DNA from: Rhodospirillales bacterium
GTDB taxonomy: Bacteria > Pseudomonadota > Alphaproteobacteria > Rhodospirillales > Casp-alpha2
Direction: 5' to 3'
DNA: 18,429 nucleotides
Assembly: GCA_016187325.1 (NCBI GenBank)
Contig: JACPJY010000029.1
Location: forward strand, 1-18,429
In this document: in pieces, positions 1 to 6,167 of the stretch
How the letters are laid out: each line of letters begins with the position of its first letter
Numbering within the stretch: position 1 is the first letter of the stretch
Translations under genes and position numbers: made by a program
Notes under the pieces: model-generated
Told to the model about the DNA's origin: nothing
Databases searched by the model: none
The model's input: only the letters and a program-made list of their open reading frames with translations

Positions 1-161
1 CCGACCAGGGCCACGATCTCGCCTTCGCGCACTTCGAGGTCGACGCCGCGCAAAACTTCCAGGTCCTGGCGGCCCTGGCGGAAAGTGCGGACGATGGCGG
101 TAAGGCCGAGCACCGGCTTGCCGGGGGGTGTTGGGGCCATGGCAGGTGGCATTTCACTCAT
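1..161 (-). CDS. lolD: Lipoprotein-releasing system ATPase LolD (N-terminal fragment, runs off window)
   Basis: LolD is the cytoplasmic ABC ATPase that powers LolC/LolE extraction of lipoproteins from the inner membrane and their transfer to the periplasmic carrier LolA. Only about 53 residues are visible. A Pro-rich N-terminal tail is followed by the first ABC strands: TFRQGRQDLEVLRGVDLEVREGEIVALVG. The window ends just at the start of the Walker A loop, so no nucleotide-binding motif can be checked. The start is the ATG at 161; a second in-frame ATG lies 3 codons in. It overlaps the end of lolC by 8 nt (ATGAGTGA at 161-154), which suggests translational coupling and equal production of the two partners. 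Identification rests on this fragment plus its position after lolC, the usual Lol arrangement. Confidence 0.88.
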   Translation of the reverse strand, partial: MSEMPPAMAPTPPGKPVLGLTAIVRTFRQGRQDLEVLRGVDLEVREGEIVALV

Positions 162-1401
162 AGCGCAGTGCCTCCGCCGGATCGAGACGCGCTGCCCGCC
201 ACGACGGATACAGCGTCGCCAAGAATGACAGCCCGAGCCCCATCAGAACCACCGCCACCACCTCCGTCGGATCGACGACCGCCGGCAACTGCGACAGGAA
301 GTAGATCTCGGCAGCGAACAGATCGCTTCCGGTCAGCCCCTGGATCCATTGCCGGATGGTTTCGATGTTGTCAGCAAACGCTAGCCCGAGGCCGAGCCCG
401 GCGAGCGTGCCGATGGTGCCGATGCTGGCGCCGGCCAAAAAGAAAATGCGCATCACCGTCCCGCGGGTGGCGCCCATGGTGCGCAGGATGGCGATATCGC
501 GGCCCTTGTCCTTCACCAGCATGATCAGCGACGAGATGATGTTGAACGCGGCGACCAGGATGATCAATGTCAGGATTAGGAACATGACGTTGCGCTCGAC
601 CTGGATGGCGTTGAAGAAGCTGGCATTGACGCGCTGCCAGTCCTGGACGCGCACCTGCCCCTTCATCGCCGCCGCAAGCCGCCCCCCGACATCGGGTGCG
701 CGGTCGGGATTGGTGACGAAGACCTCGAGGTTGGTCGCCGCGTCGGGCAGCCGAAAATATACCTGGGCGGCCTCCAAAGGCATGAAAACAAAGCTTGAAT
801 CGTATTCGTACATGCCGATCTGGAAGGTTGCCACCACCGAATATGCCCGCATCCTGGGCACGGTGCCGAAGGCGGTGGCGTTGCCCTTCGGCGAGATCAG
901 GGTGATCTTGTCGCCGATGTCGAGCCCGAGCTTGCGCGCCATCCGCGCGCCGATGACGACGGCGTCCTGGCCTTCGAACTTCTCCAGCTTGCCGGCCTGG
1001 ATGTTGCCGGCGATGATCTTGCGCCCCACCAGGTCCTTGGGCCTAAGCCCGCGCACCACGGCACCTTGCGCGACCCCGCGGGCGGTCGCCATGACCTGGC
1101 CCTCGACCAGTGGGATGACGGCGGTGACGCCCTCCACCTTGGCCAGCCGTTCGGCGATCGGGTCGAAGCCCTTCAGCCGGTCGCCGATCTCGGCGTAGAC
1201 GCTCAGATGCCCGTTGATGCCGAGGATGCGGGTCAACAACTCCTGACGGAAGCCGTTCATCACCGACATGACGATGATCAGCGTGGCGACGCCGAGCGCG
1301 ATGCCAAGCAGCGAGAACCAGGCAATCACCGAAATGAAGCCTTCCTGGCGGCGCGCCCTCAGATAGCGCATCGCCACCATCCATTCGAAATAGGAGAACA
1401 C
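154..1401 (-). CDS. lolC: Lipoprotein-releasing ABC transporter permease, LolC/LolE family
   Basis: This is the inner-membrane permease of the lipoprotein exporter that works with LolD. It is 415 aa, a normal family length. Sequence inspection shows TM1 at about 22-49, a large periplasmic MacB-like domain at about 50-270, then three TM segments at about 271-296, 318-345 and 379-400 forming the FtsX domain. The conserved cytoplasmic stretch KDKGRDIAILRTMGA (about 297-311) and the family C-terminus (DPAEALRYE) are present. The start is a GTG at 1401, supported by an AAGGA Shine-Dalgarno 7-8 nt upstream and by the conserved family start (MFSYFEWMVAMRYLRARR). That Shine-Dalgarno lies immediately past the stop of the DJ-1 gene. 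Many alphaproteobacteria have a single LolC/E-type permease, so LolC versus LolE cannot be decided from this window. Confidence 0.95.
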   Translation of the reverse strand: MFSYFEWMVAMRYLRARRQEGFISVIAWFSLLGIALGVATLIIVMSVMNGFRQELLTRILGINGHLSVYAEIGDRLKGFDPIAERLAKVEGVTAVIPLVEGQVMATARGVAQGAVVRGLRPKDLVGRKIIAGNIQAGKLEKFEGQDAVVIGARMARKLGLDIGDKITLISPKGNATAFGTVPRMRAYSVVATFQIGMYEYDSSFVFMPLEAAQVYFRLPDAATNLEVFVTNPDRAPDVGGRLAAAMKGQVRVQDWQRVNASFFNAIQVERNVMFLILTLIILVAAFNIISSLIMLVKDKGRDIAILRTMGATRGTVMRIFFLAGASIGTIGTLAGLGLGLAFADNIETIRQWIQGLTGSDLFAAEIYFLSQLPAVVDPTEVVAVVLMGLGLSFLATLYPSWRAARLDPAEALRYE

Positions 1402-1412
1402 CCGCGTCCTTC

Positions 1413-2042
1413 TTACGGCCGGCTCAAGCCGGTGCGGGCGAGGAGAATGCGTTCGTCGGGCGCATCCTCGATGCGGCCGGCGTCGAACGGTGGCTGGGGT
1501 GCGTACTCGATACCGAGCTGGATCGCCTTGGCGATGTCCTCGCCGGCGATCTCGGCGGCGAGCGTCAACGCCATGTCGAGACCGGACGATACGCCGGCCG
1601 CCGTTATCACCTTTCCCTGGCGCACAACACGGTCATGCACCGGCACGGCGCCGAAGCGCTTCAGATCCTCCATCGCGCGCCAGTGGGTGGTCGCCTTCAG
1701 GCCTTTCAGCACGCCAGCGCCGCCGAGGATCAGCGCCCCGGTGCACACCGAGGTCGTCCATGTCGTCGTTTCGTGGGCCTTGGCCACCCACCCGGTCACC
1801 ACCGTGTCCTCGGCCGCGGCGTCGGCGCCGACGCCGCCCGGCACCAGTAGGATGTCGGGCCTCGACACCTCGGCGAGGGTGTAGTCGGCGGTCATCGCTA
1901 AACTGCCGCCGCGGGTGCGTACCGGGCCCTTCTGTTTCGCCACCATCTTAACCTTGGCGCCCGGTAGCCGCCCCAAGATTTCGAATGGCCCGATGGCGTC
2001 GAGGGGCGTGATTCCGTCGAACAGCAGGAAAGCGATGTCCAT
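1413..2042 (-). CDS. DJ-1/PfpI family protein, isonitrile hydratase-like
   Basis: This 209-aa protein has the DJ-1/PfpI glutamine amidotransferase-like fold. The nucleophile-elbow Cys is C100 in the motif TSVCTGA, followed by T101. An Asp near the N-terminus (D15 in PLDAIGPF) and the C-terminal segment EYAPQPPFDAG (about 179-189) match, from memory, Pseudomonas isonitrile hydratase InhA, whose key residues are D17, C101 and T102. Isonitrile hydratase converts isonitriles to N-formamides. The in vivo substrate here is unknown, and many related proteins may have other activities. The gene sits between proS and lolC, with 17 nt after proS and 11 nt before lolC, so it is probably co-transcribed. 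No Shine-Dalgarno is visible before its ATG, suggesting it depends on coupling to proS translation. The family call is secure; the enzymatic call is inference. Confidence 0.87.
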   Translation of the reverse strand: MDIAFLLFDGITPLDAIGPFEILGRLPGAKVKMVAKQKGPVRTRGGSLAMTADYTLAEVSRPDILLVPGGVGADAAAEDTVVTGWVAKAHETTTWTTSVCTGALILGGAGVLKGLKATTHWRAMEDLKRFGAVPVHDRVVRQGKVITAAGVSSGLDMALTLAAEIAGEDIAKAIQLGIEYAPQPPFDAGRIEDAPDERILLARTGLSRP

Positions 2043-2050
2043 GTCGAGCA

Positions 2051-2072
2051 GTCAGCTGGTCAGCTGGTCAGC
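2051..2072. repeat. 8-bp tandem repeat, 2.75 copies, at the proS stop codon
   Basis: The unit GTCAGCTG occurs at 2051-2058 and 2059-2066, followed by GTCAGC at 2067-2072. The proS stop codon (2060-2062) lies in the second copy. On the minus strand, reading from proS always meets the same TGA in the first unit, so copy number would not change the ProS C-terminus. It would change the 17-nt spacing to the next gene's start at 2042. Confidence 0.8.
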
Positions 2073-3370
2073 CGGTTGACGGCCGACAGGATGCTGATCT
2101 CCTGACGCTCGCCCGACTTGCGGCCCTTGATCTCGACAAGCCCCTTCTCGATCCCGCGCGGCCCGACCACGACCTGCCACGGTAGCCCGATCAGGTCCAT
2201 GTCGGCGAACTTGGCGCCGGCGCGGGCCTCGCGGTCATCGTAAAGGACCTCGATGCCGCTCTGGACGAGATTGTCGTAGGTGTCTTCGCATGCCTTGTCG
2301 CACGCTTTGTCGCCGGGCTTGAGGTTGATGATGCCGACCTTGAACGGCGCCACCGGCTCCGGCCAGATTATTCCGGCATCGTCGTGGCTGGCCTCGATGA
2401 CGGCGCCGACCAACCTGGAGACGCCGATGCCGTAGGAACCCATCTCGACCGTCACGTCGTTGCCGTCCGGGCCGGTGACGATGGCGTTCATCGCTTTCGA
2501 ATACTTCTTGCCGAAATAAAAGATGTGCCCGACCTCGATGGCGCGCCCGGTCACCAGGTCCTTGGCGAGAGCTTTTTCGGCCTTGGCGTCACGCTTGTCA
2601 TCGGTGGCGGCGTACTTGGCGGTGAAGCCGTCGATGATCGGCTGCAGGTCGCTCGCGTAATCGATGCCGGCCGCTGTCCAATCCATGCCCAAATAATCCT
2701 TGTGGCAGCCGATCTCGCTCTCGCCGGTTTCAGCCAGGATCACGAACTCGTGGCTCATGTCGCCGCCGATCGGGCCGCTTTCAGCCTGCATCGGTATCGC
2801 CTTCAAGGCCATGCGCTGGAAAGTGCGCAAGTACGCGATGAACTGCTGGTTATAGGAATGGCGCGCCTCATTGTAGTCGAGGTCGAAGGAGTAGGCGTCC
2901 TTCATCAGGAACTCGCGCCCACGCATAACCCCGAAACGTGGCCGCACCTCGTCGCGGAATTTCCACTGGATGTGGTAGAGCATCTTCGGCAGGTCGCGGT
3001 AGCTCCTGACCGAGTCGCGGAAGATCTGCGTGATCTGTTCCTCGTTGGTGGGGCCGTACAGCATGTCGCGCTCGTGGCGGTCGGTGATGCGCAGCATCTC
3101 CGGCCCGTACGCGTCGTAGCGGCCGCTTTCGCGCCACAAATCCGCCGGTTGAATGGTCGGCATCAGCATCTCCTGGCCGATCCGGTCCTGCTCTTCGCGG
3201 ACGATCTGCTCGATCTTCTTCAATACCCGGAAGCCCAGCGGCAGCCACGAATAGATGCCGGCCGATGACTGGCGGATCATGCCGGCACGCAGCATCAGCC
3301 GGTGCGACACGATCTGCGCCTCGGCAGGCGTCTCCTTCAGAGTCGGCAAAAAAAACCGGGACAAACGCAT
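2060..3370 (-). CDS. proS: Proline--tRNA ligase, short alphaproteobacterial form
   Basis: This class II aminoacyl-tRNA synthetase charges tRNA-Pro with proline in the cytoplasm. From the chosen start it is 436 aa, typical of the short alphaproteobacterial type; the roughly 180-residue editing insertion of E. coli ProS is absent between motifs 2 and 3. Visible elements are the N-terminal RLSRFFLPTLKETPAEA, GPTNEE at about 106-111, motif 2 (FRDEVRPRFGVMRGREF, about 138-154), motif 3 (GSYGIGVSRL, 311-320) and a C-terminal anticodon-binding domain from about 343. The open frame extends 15 codons upstream to 3415. I chose the ATG at 3370 because family members begin MRLSR(F/Y)FLPTLKET and the extra residues look non-coding. 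The stop codon lies inside an 8-bp tandem repeat. It is probably first, or second after the 3501-3929 gene, in a unit leading to lolCD. Confidence 0.96.
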   Translation of the reverse strand: MRLSRFFLPTLKETPAEAQIVSHRLMLRAGMIRQSSAGIYSWLPLGFRVLKKIEQIVREEQDRIGQEMLMPTIQPADLWRESGRYDAYGPEMLRITDRHERDMLYGPTNEEQITQIFRDSVRSYRDLPKMLYHIQWKFRDEVRPRFGVMRGREFLMKDAYSFDLDYNEARHSYNQQFIAYLRTFQRMALKAIPMQAESGPIGGDMSHEFVILAETGESEIGCHKDYLGMDWTAAGIDYASDLQPIIDGFTAKYAATDDKRDAKAEKALAKDLVTGRAIEVGHIFYFGKKYSKAMNAIVTGPDGNDVTVEMGSYGIGVSRLVGAVIEASHDDAGIIWPEPVAPFKVGIINLKPGDKACDKACEDTYDNLVQSGIEVLYDDREARAGAKFADMDLIGLPWQVVVGPRGIEKGLVEIKGRKSGERQEISILSAVNRLTS

Positions 3371-3395
3371 GGCTCGGACGTACCTGAAAATCGCA

Positions 3396-3410
3396 GCCGC
3401 CCAAAGCGGC
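3396..3410 (-). other. Small hairpin in the proS leader
   Basis: GCCGC/GCGGC forms a perfect 5-bp stem with a 5-nt loop, 25 nt upstream of the proS ATG. On the transcribed (minus) strand it is followed shortly by the run TTTT (3390-3387). It could be a short 5' UTR hairpin or a weak terminator for the upstream gene. It is short enough to be chance in GC-rich DNA. No T-box or other known leader element was recognised in the 130 bp between proS and the upstream gene. Confidence 0.25.
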
Positions 3411-3500
3411 CACACGGGTCTGCCGGCTGCGTCACCGGCCGGACCGCGGAGACTTTAGGGGTTTGTCGCCGATGCTTCAACAACCGGACGAGGACGGGCG

Positions 3501-3929
3501 CTATTTGCCGTAGGCTTCGCGGCAGGCCTTGGCGATCGCGGCCTCGACGGCGGCGTCGCCGATCGGCTTGCCGTCGAGCAGCACCTCGCCGGTCTTGGTG
3601 TTGACGGTGACGGCGGCGATCGAGGCCTCGCCCTTGAACCTGCCGCCGGCGCCAAAACCGAACTTTTCGGCGATGTCGATCATTATATCGATGGTGACCG
3701 ATTCCGGTACCTGCCACGACGAGCCGCCGCCGACGTCGGCCGGCTTGACCTTCTTGCCGCGCACGTCGACGCCGGGCTGGTAGGCGACGCCCGGATCGGG
3801 GACGTGCTTGACCAGCGTCCGGCAGTCGGCGCGGCTGATCGTCAGCTTGGCGGCGTCCGTAGCGTCGGCCGGCAACGCGGTCAGCGCCAGAAGTACCGCC
3901 GCAACGAGCGTTGGATTAAAATTTTTCAT
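3501..3929 (-). CDS. Predicted secreted protein of unknown function
   Basis: This 142-aa protein from the ATG at 3929 is not assigned to a named family. Residues 1 to about 23 look like a Sec signal peptide (MKNFNP, then the hydrophobic run TLVAAVLLALTALPADA) with a likely cleavage after ADA. The mature part has two cysteines, C36 and C136, which could form a disulfide. It also has a stretch PGVAYQPGVDVRGKKVKPAD (about 46-65) and a repeated-looking strand segment SIAAVTVNTKTGEVLLDGKPIGD (103-125). The open frame extends to 4121, but the extra 64 residues are low in hydrophobicity and would bury the signal peptide inside the protein, so I reject the longer start. The Shine-Dalgarno is weak. 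It lies 130 bp upstream of proS on the same strand. It is probably a small conserved periplasmic protein, but its function cannot be inferred. Confidence 0.7.
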   Translation of the reverse strand: MKNFNPTLVAAVLLALTALPADATDAAKLTISRADCRTLVKHVPDPGVAYQPGVDVRGKKVKPADVGGGSSWQVPESVTIDIMIDIAEKFGFGAGGRFKGEASIAAVTVNTKTGEVLLDGKPIGDAAVEAAIAKACREAYGK

Positions 3930-3965
3930 GGTCAGGATATCCGCGGCAATTAGTCGCCTATCACC

Positions 3966-3994
3966 ATCATAATCTACTGCCGTCAGCGTTGAAA
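3966..3994 (-). promoter_or_regulatory. Possible sigma70-type promoter for the secreted-protein gene
   Basis: On the minus strand, TATGAT (3971-3966) resembles a -10 box. It is preceded at a 17-nt spacing by TTTCAA (3994-3989), a weak -35 match. A start site near 3959 would give a leader of about 30 nt before the ATG at 3929. The 219-bp divergent gap 3930-4148 must serve both this gene and the plus-strand cupin gene. I found no equally good candidate on the plus strand. Confidence 0.25.
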
Positions 3995-4136
3995 AAGCCT
4001 TAACCGGCACGGTTCCGATTCGAGCATGCCCGTCAAGGACTTGCCTCCAACCGTCGCGCCCGCCGGCGAGCAGGCGCCTTGTCCGGTCGCCTGGGGCAAT
4101 GCGAAGATTTGCCTCCGGCAATCATGGCCGCAGCAC

Positions 4137-4141
4137 GGAGG
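4137..4141 (+). promoter_or_regulatory. Shine-Dalgarno of the interrupted cupin gene
   Basis: GGAGG lies 7 nt before the ATG at 4149, which is close to ideal. It fixes 4149 as the original start of the cupin reading frame. The ATG at 4251, after the in-frame TAG, has no comparable site upstream. Confidence 0.65.
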
Positions 4142-4148
4142 ACGGAAC

Positions 4149-4586
4149 ATGGCGACCAAAAAATCGAAGAAAAAGTATCTGCCGATGGAGACGGGCCACC
4201 CCGATAAAATGGAGTGGAAAATGTAGCGCTTCCCCAGGCAGTGGACGAAGATGGTGTTCCGCCCTCAGCCAGGGCGCCCGACCGAGCCGAATGCCGGCTT
4301 GGTGCGCTACGAGCCCGGCGCCTATCATCCCTACCACACCCACGATTTCGCCCAGGTTTGGTACGTGCTCGAGGGCGAGTTCCAGATGGGCGGCGCCGCC
4401 CACGGCCCCGGCACCATGATGTTCTTCCCCGACCCGCATTACGAGGATGAACTCAAGACCGAGACGGGCGGCATCATCGTCTACATGCAGTACCCGGGGC
4501 CGACGACCAAGGCCTGTCCAATCTACGACGGCCGCTTCAACGTCAAGAAGCGCAAGCCACTGTCCGAGGAACGGCTCGACGTCTAG
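4149..4586 (+). pseudogene. Cupin-domain protein gene interrupted by an in-frame TAG at codon 26
   Basis: From the ATG at 4149 the frame reads a Lys-rich start (MATKKSKKKYLPMETGH), then meets TAG at 4224-4226. It continues in the same frame without further stops to TAG 4584-4586, giving 145 codons. The downstream part is a single-domain cupin. Motif 1 is PGAYHPYHTH (H63, H65 in the restored numbering) with VLEGEF after it. Motif 2 is PGTMMFFPDPHYED with H97. The usual acidic metal ligand between these positions looks replaced by Gln (DFAQVW). Cupins of this size bind a metal and serve as isomerases, dioxygenases or sensors; the substrate here is unknown. A shorter product from ATG 4251 (111 aa) would keep the cupin core but lacks a Shine-Dalgarno. 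It could be a recent pseudogene, a sequencing error, or a readthrough case. It is the only plus-strand gene in the window. Confidence 0.72.
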
Positions 4587-4827
4587 GGCTGCCGCCGGAC
4601 ATCGCGGAGGCGTGTCCGGCGCCCCGGTTTACCCGTAATCCGGGCACTGCGGTGGCGTTTGAACACCTATGGGCGCATTGCCTCGAAAATGGCGGCTTTT
4701 TCGGGGACTTAGCCACCGAAAAAGATAAAAATCCTGGTGACGGTAGGGGCCCGATCCCCTACACTGGCCATCAAACGAGGAGAGGACTCAGGCCGAAGTG
4801 CTCAGGCCCGGGTTTTGGGAGGCAACC

Positions 4828-4862
4828 AAAAAGCAATAAGGGTTTTTCGGGCACGAAAACCC
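4828..4862 (-). terminator. Possible terminator of the tag transcript
   Basis: On the minus strand GGGTTTTCG pairs with CGAAAAACCC (one bulged base) around a 4-nt loop. It is followed by TTATTGCTTTTT (4839-4828). It lies 70 nt after the tag stop codon. The tail is interrupted by A and GC, so it is weaker than a textbook U-tract. It is the first such structure after the long nuo-to-tag gene run. Confidence 0.4.
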
Positions 4863-4879
4863 GTTTGAAACTGGGTAAC

Positions 4880-4912
4880 GGCAGGGCCGGCAACGGTCTT
4901 GCCTTTTATTTT
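4880..4912 (+). terminator. Rho-independent terminator, plus strand
   Basis: GGCAGGGCC (4880-4888) pairs with GGTCTTGCC (4895-4903) as a 9-bp stem with two G-T wobbles and a 6-nt loop. It is followed directly by TTTTATTTT (4904-4912). The T-tract is on the plus side only, so it ends a plus-strand transcript from the cupin or candidate RNA region. It stands between converging transcripts, 19 nt from the tag stop. Confidence 0.75.
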
Positions 4913-4931
4913 GCTGGCCCGCCGTGGCGTC

Positions 4932-5492
4932 CTATTTCGACTTGAACACTTTTGGGTCGACCCCCATCCACGGCGGCTTGGCCTTGGCTACGCGCTTGTA
5001 GGCAGGACAATCCTTGCGATGGGCCCCCGGCAGGTAGCCGATGCACATCAGGAATTCGTTGACGATCTCGCCCCCCATGAACTTGAACGTGGCGCGGAAC
5101 AGCTTCGTCCATTCGGCGTGGCTGCGCGGGTGATGGGTGGCCAGCCATTCGGAGAAGCCGCCGTGGCTGTCGCGCAGGATGGTCACTTGCTTGGCGTTTT
5201 CGATCACCGCCAGCACCTTCAGCCGGTTGCGGATGATCCCCGGGTCCTTGAGCAGCCGGTTGATATCGCGCTTACCGTAGCCGGCGACCGCATCGACGTC
5301 GAAGCCGTCGAAGGCGGCAACCGTGGTGGCGCGCTTCTTCAGGATCAACTCCCACGACAAGCCGGCCTGGAAAAGCTCCAGCGAAAGCAGCTCGAACAGG
5401 GCGCGCTCATCGGTGAGCGGGAAGCCGTATTCCCGGTTATGGTAGGCCTCGTGGATCGGGTCCCCCGGCGCCTTGTCACAATACCAGTTCAT
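4932..5492 (-). CDS. tag: DNA-3-methyladenine glycosylase I
   Basis: Tag removes 3-methyladenine from alkylated DNA as the first step of base excision repair. The 186-aa protein is the normal length. The HhH-fold family signature LSLELFQAGLSWELILKKR is at about 36-54, with E39 aligning to the base-recognising E38 of E. coli Tag. All four zinc-snap ligands appear present: C5, H18, H158 and C162 (E. coli C4, H17, H175, C179, from memory). The C-terminus ends in a Lys/Pro-rich tail (KAKPPWMGVDPKVFKSK) that differs from E. coli. The ATG at 5492 follows the DUF1467 stop with a 1-nt gap, so the gene appears translationally coupled to the end of the nuo-rnj-mce run. A constitutive rather than alkylation-induced supply is likely but inferred from position only. 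Confidence 0.9.
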   Translation of the reverse strand: MNWYCDKAPGDPIHEAYHNREYGFPLTDERALFELLSLELFQAGLSWELILKKRATTVAAFDGFDVDAVAGYGKRDINRLLKDPGIIRNRLKVLAVIENAKQVTILRDSHGGFSEWLATHHPRSHAEWTKLFRATFKFMGGEIVNEFLMCIGYLPGAHRKDCPAYKRVAKAKPPWMGVDPKVFKSK

Positions 5493-5493
5493 G

Positions 5494-5733
5494 TTACTCG
5501 CGGAACGAAATCACGCCGGAGACGATGACCAGGTAGAGCAGCGCGAAGATGACCGCCGAGATCACCGTCGTTGCCAGCAGCTTCATCACCATACGCGGCT
5601 TTTCTGGGGCCCCGGGATCTTCGCCCTTGCCGAGCGCCTCACTGTCGATGCGGCGTACCCCCCACGGCAGCACCATGAAGATCACCAGCCACCAGATGAT
5701 GGCATAGATGCCAATCCCGGTCCAAAGAGTCAT
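5494..5733 (-). CDS. DUF1467 family small membrane protein
   Basis: This 79-aa protein has two predicted membrane helices, at about 4-25 and 51-74. They are joined by a polar loop (RRIDSEALGKGEDPGAPEKPR) that contains the family-typical WGVRR and PEKPRM segments. DUF1467 proteins are small alphaproteobacterial inner-membrane proteins without a known function and are commonly found next to mce and proS. Here the gene is 9 nt after mce and 1 nt before tag. The length is normal. The family name is recognised from sequence and neighbourhood; no biochemical role can be stated. Confidence 0.82.
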   Translation of the reverse strand: MTLWTGIGIYAIIWWLVIFMVLPWGVRRIDSEALGKGEDPGAPEKPRMVMKLLATTVISAVIFALLYLVIVSGVISFRE

Positions 5734-5742
5734 CGTCGCGCC

Positions 5743-6147
5743 TCAGGTCTGTTCCAGCTCGATCAGGGTGCCGCAAAAGTCCTTGGGGTGCAGGAACAAC
5801 ACCGGCTTACCGTGGGCGCCGATGGCCGGCTCGCCGGCGCCAAGCACGCGCGCTCCCTTTTCCTTCAGGCGGTCGCAGGCGGCGCGGATGTCGGAAACCT
5901 CGTAGCAGACGTGGTGCATGCCACCGGCCGGGTTGTTGGCCAAGAACTTGGCGATTGGCGAAGCTTCCCCCAGCGGCTCCAGGAGCTCGACGCGGGTGTT
6001 GCCGAGGTCGACGAACACTATCGTCACCCCGTGGTCCGGCAGCGCCTGCGGCTTCGACACCTTGGCGCCGAGCGTTTCCCGGTACGTGGCGGCCGCCGCC
6101 TCAAGGTCGGGCACGGCGACGGCCACGTGGTTGAGCTTGCCGATCAT
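5743..6147 (-). CDS. mce: Methylmalonyl-CoA epimerase
   Basis: This enzyme interconverts (S)- and (R)-methylmalonyl-CoA in the propionyl-CoA to succinyl-CoA pathway, and in alphaproteobacteria also in ethylmalonyl-CoA metabolism. The 134-aa protein is a vicinal-oxygen-chelate fold with two glyoxalase-like halves. Expected metal ligands are visible: H7 in KLNHVAVAV, E54 in RVELLEP, His in GGMHHVCYEV (78-79) and E130 in GTLIELEQT. The ATG at 6147 is 20 nt after the rnj stop. No methylmalonyl-CoA mutase or propionyl-CoA carboxylase gene is in the window, so the pathway is inferred from the family. The biotin ligase three genes upstream could serve such a carboxylase, but birA proteins serve any biotin enzyme. 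Confidence 0.94.
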   Translation of the reverse strand: MIGKLNHVAVAVPDLEAAAATYRETLGAKVSKPQALPDHGVTIVFVDLGNTRVELLEPLGEASPIAKFLANNPAGGMHHVCYEVSDIRAACDRLKEKGARVLGAGEPAIGAHGKPVLFLHPKDFCGTLIELEQT

Positions 6148-6167
6148 CGACGCGGGCCCCTTCCCTC

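Larger units (their letters stand above)
4587..4912 (+). other. Gene-free, hairpin-rich stretch; candidate structured RNA or 3' UTR
   Basis: No convincing coding frame is present between the cupin stop and the end of tag. The stretch carries a series of inverted repeats. GCCGGACA/TGTCCGGC is at 4594-4620 (8 bp, 11-nt loop). CCCGG/CCGGG is at 4623-4644. CTTTTTCGG/CCGAAAAAG is at 4696-4724 (9 bp). GTAGGGG/CCCCTAC is at 4743-4762 (7 bp, 6-nt loop). TTTTGG/CCAAAA is at 4813-4831. GGGTTTT(T)CG/CGAAAACCC is at 4840-4862. A terminator hairpin follows. CTCAGGCC occurs twice (4787-4794 and 4801-4808). The series ends in a plus-strand terminator, so the most natural reading is a plus-strand transcript, either the cupin 3' UTR or a separate small RNA. 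It matches none of the RNA families I could recall, including SRP, RNase P, tmRNA, 6S and common riboswitches. Confidence 0.4.

Noticed and set aside
3930..4121. Upstream extension of the secreted-protein gene to ATG 4121
   Set aside because: It would place the signal peptide inside the protein and overlap the likely divergent promoter region. The extra residues look non-coding.
4743..4770. T-arm-like hairpin followed by CCA, suggesting a tRNA or split tmRNA
   Set aside because: The loop does not match a T-loop, there is no matching acceptor 5' strand or D-arm, and no tmRNA tag-like peptide is encoded nearby.
4771..4815. Resemblance to a glycine riboswitch (GGAGAGG, GCCGAAG, CTCAGGC)
   Set aside because: The words are too close together to form an aptamer, the conserved core is missing, and no glycine-cleavage or transport gene follows.
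4652..4945. 97-codon plus-strand frame from a GTG
   Set aside because: It has no Shine-Dalgarno and no domain, runs through a terminator hairpin and its T-tract into the end of tag, and has a composition unlike the real genes.
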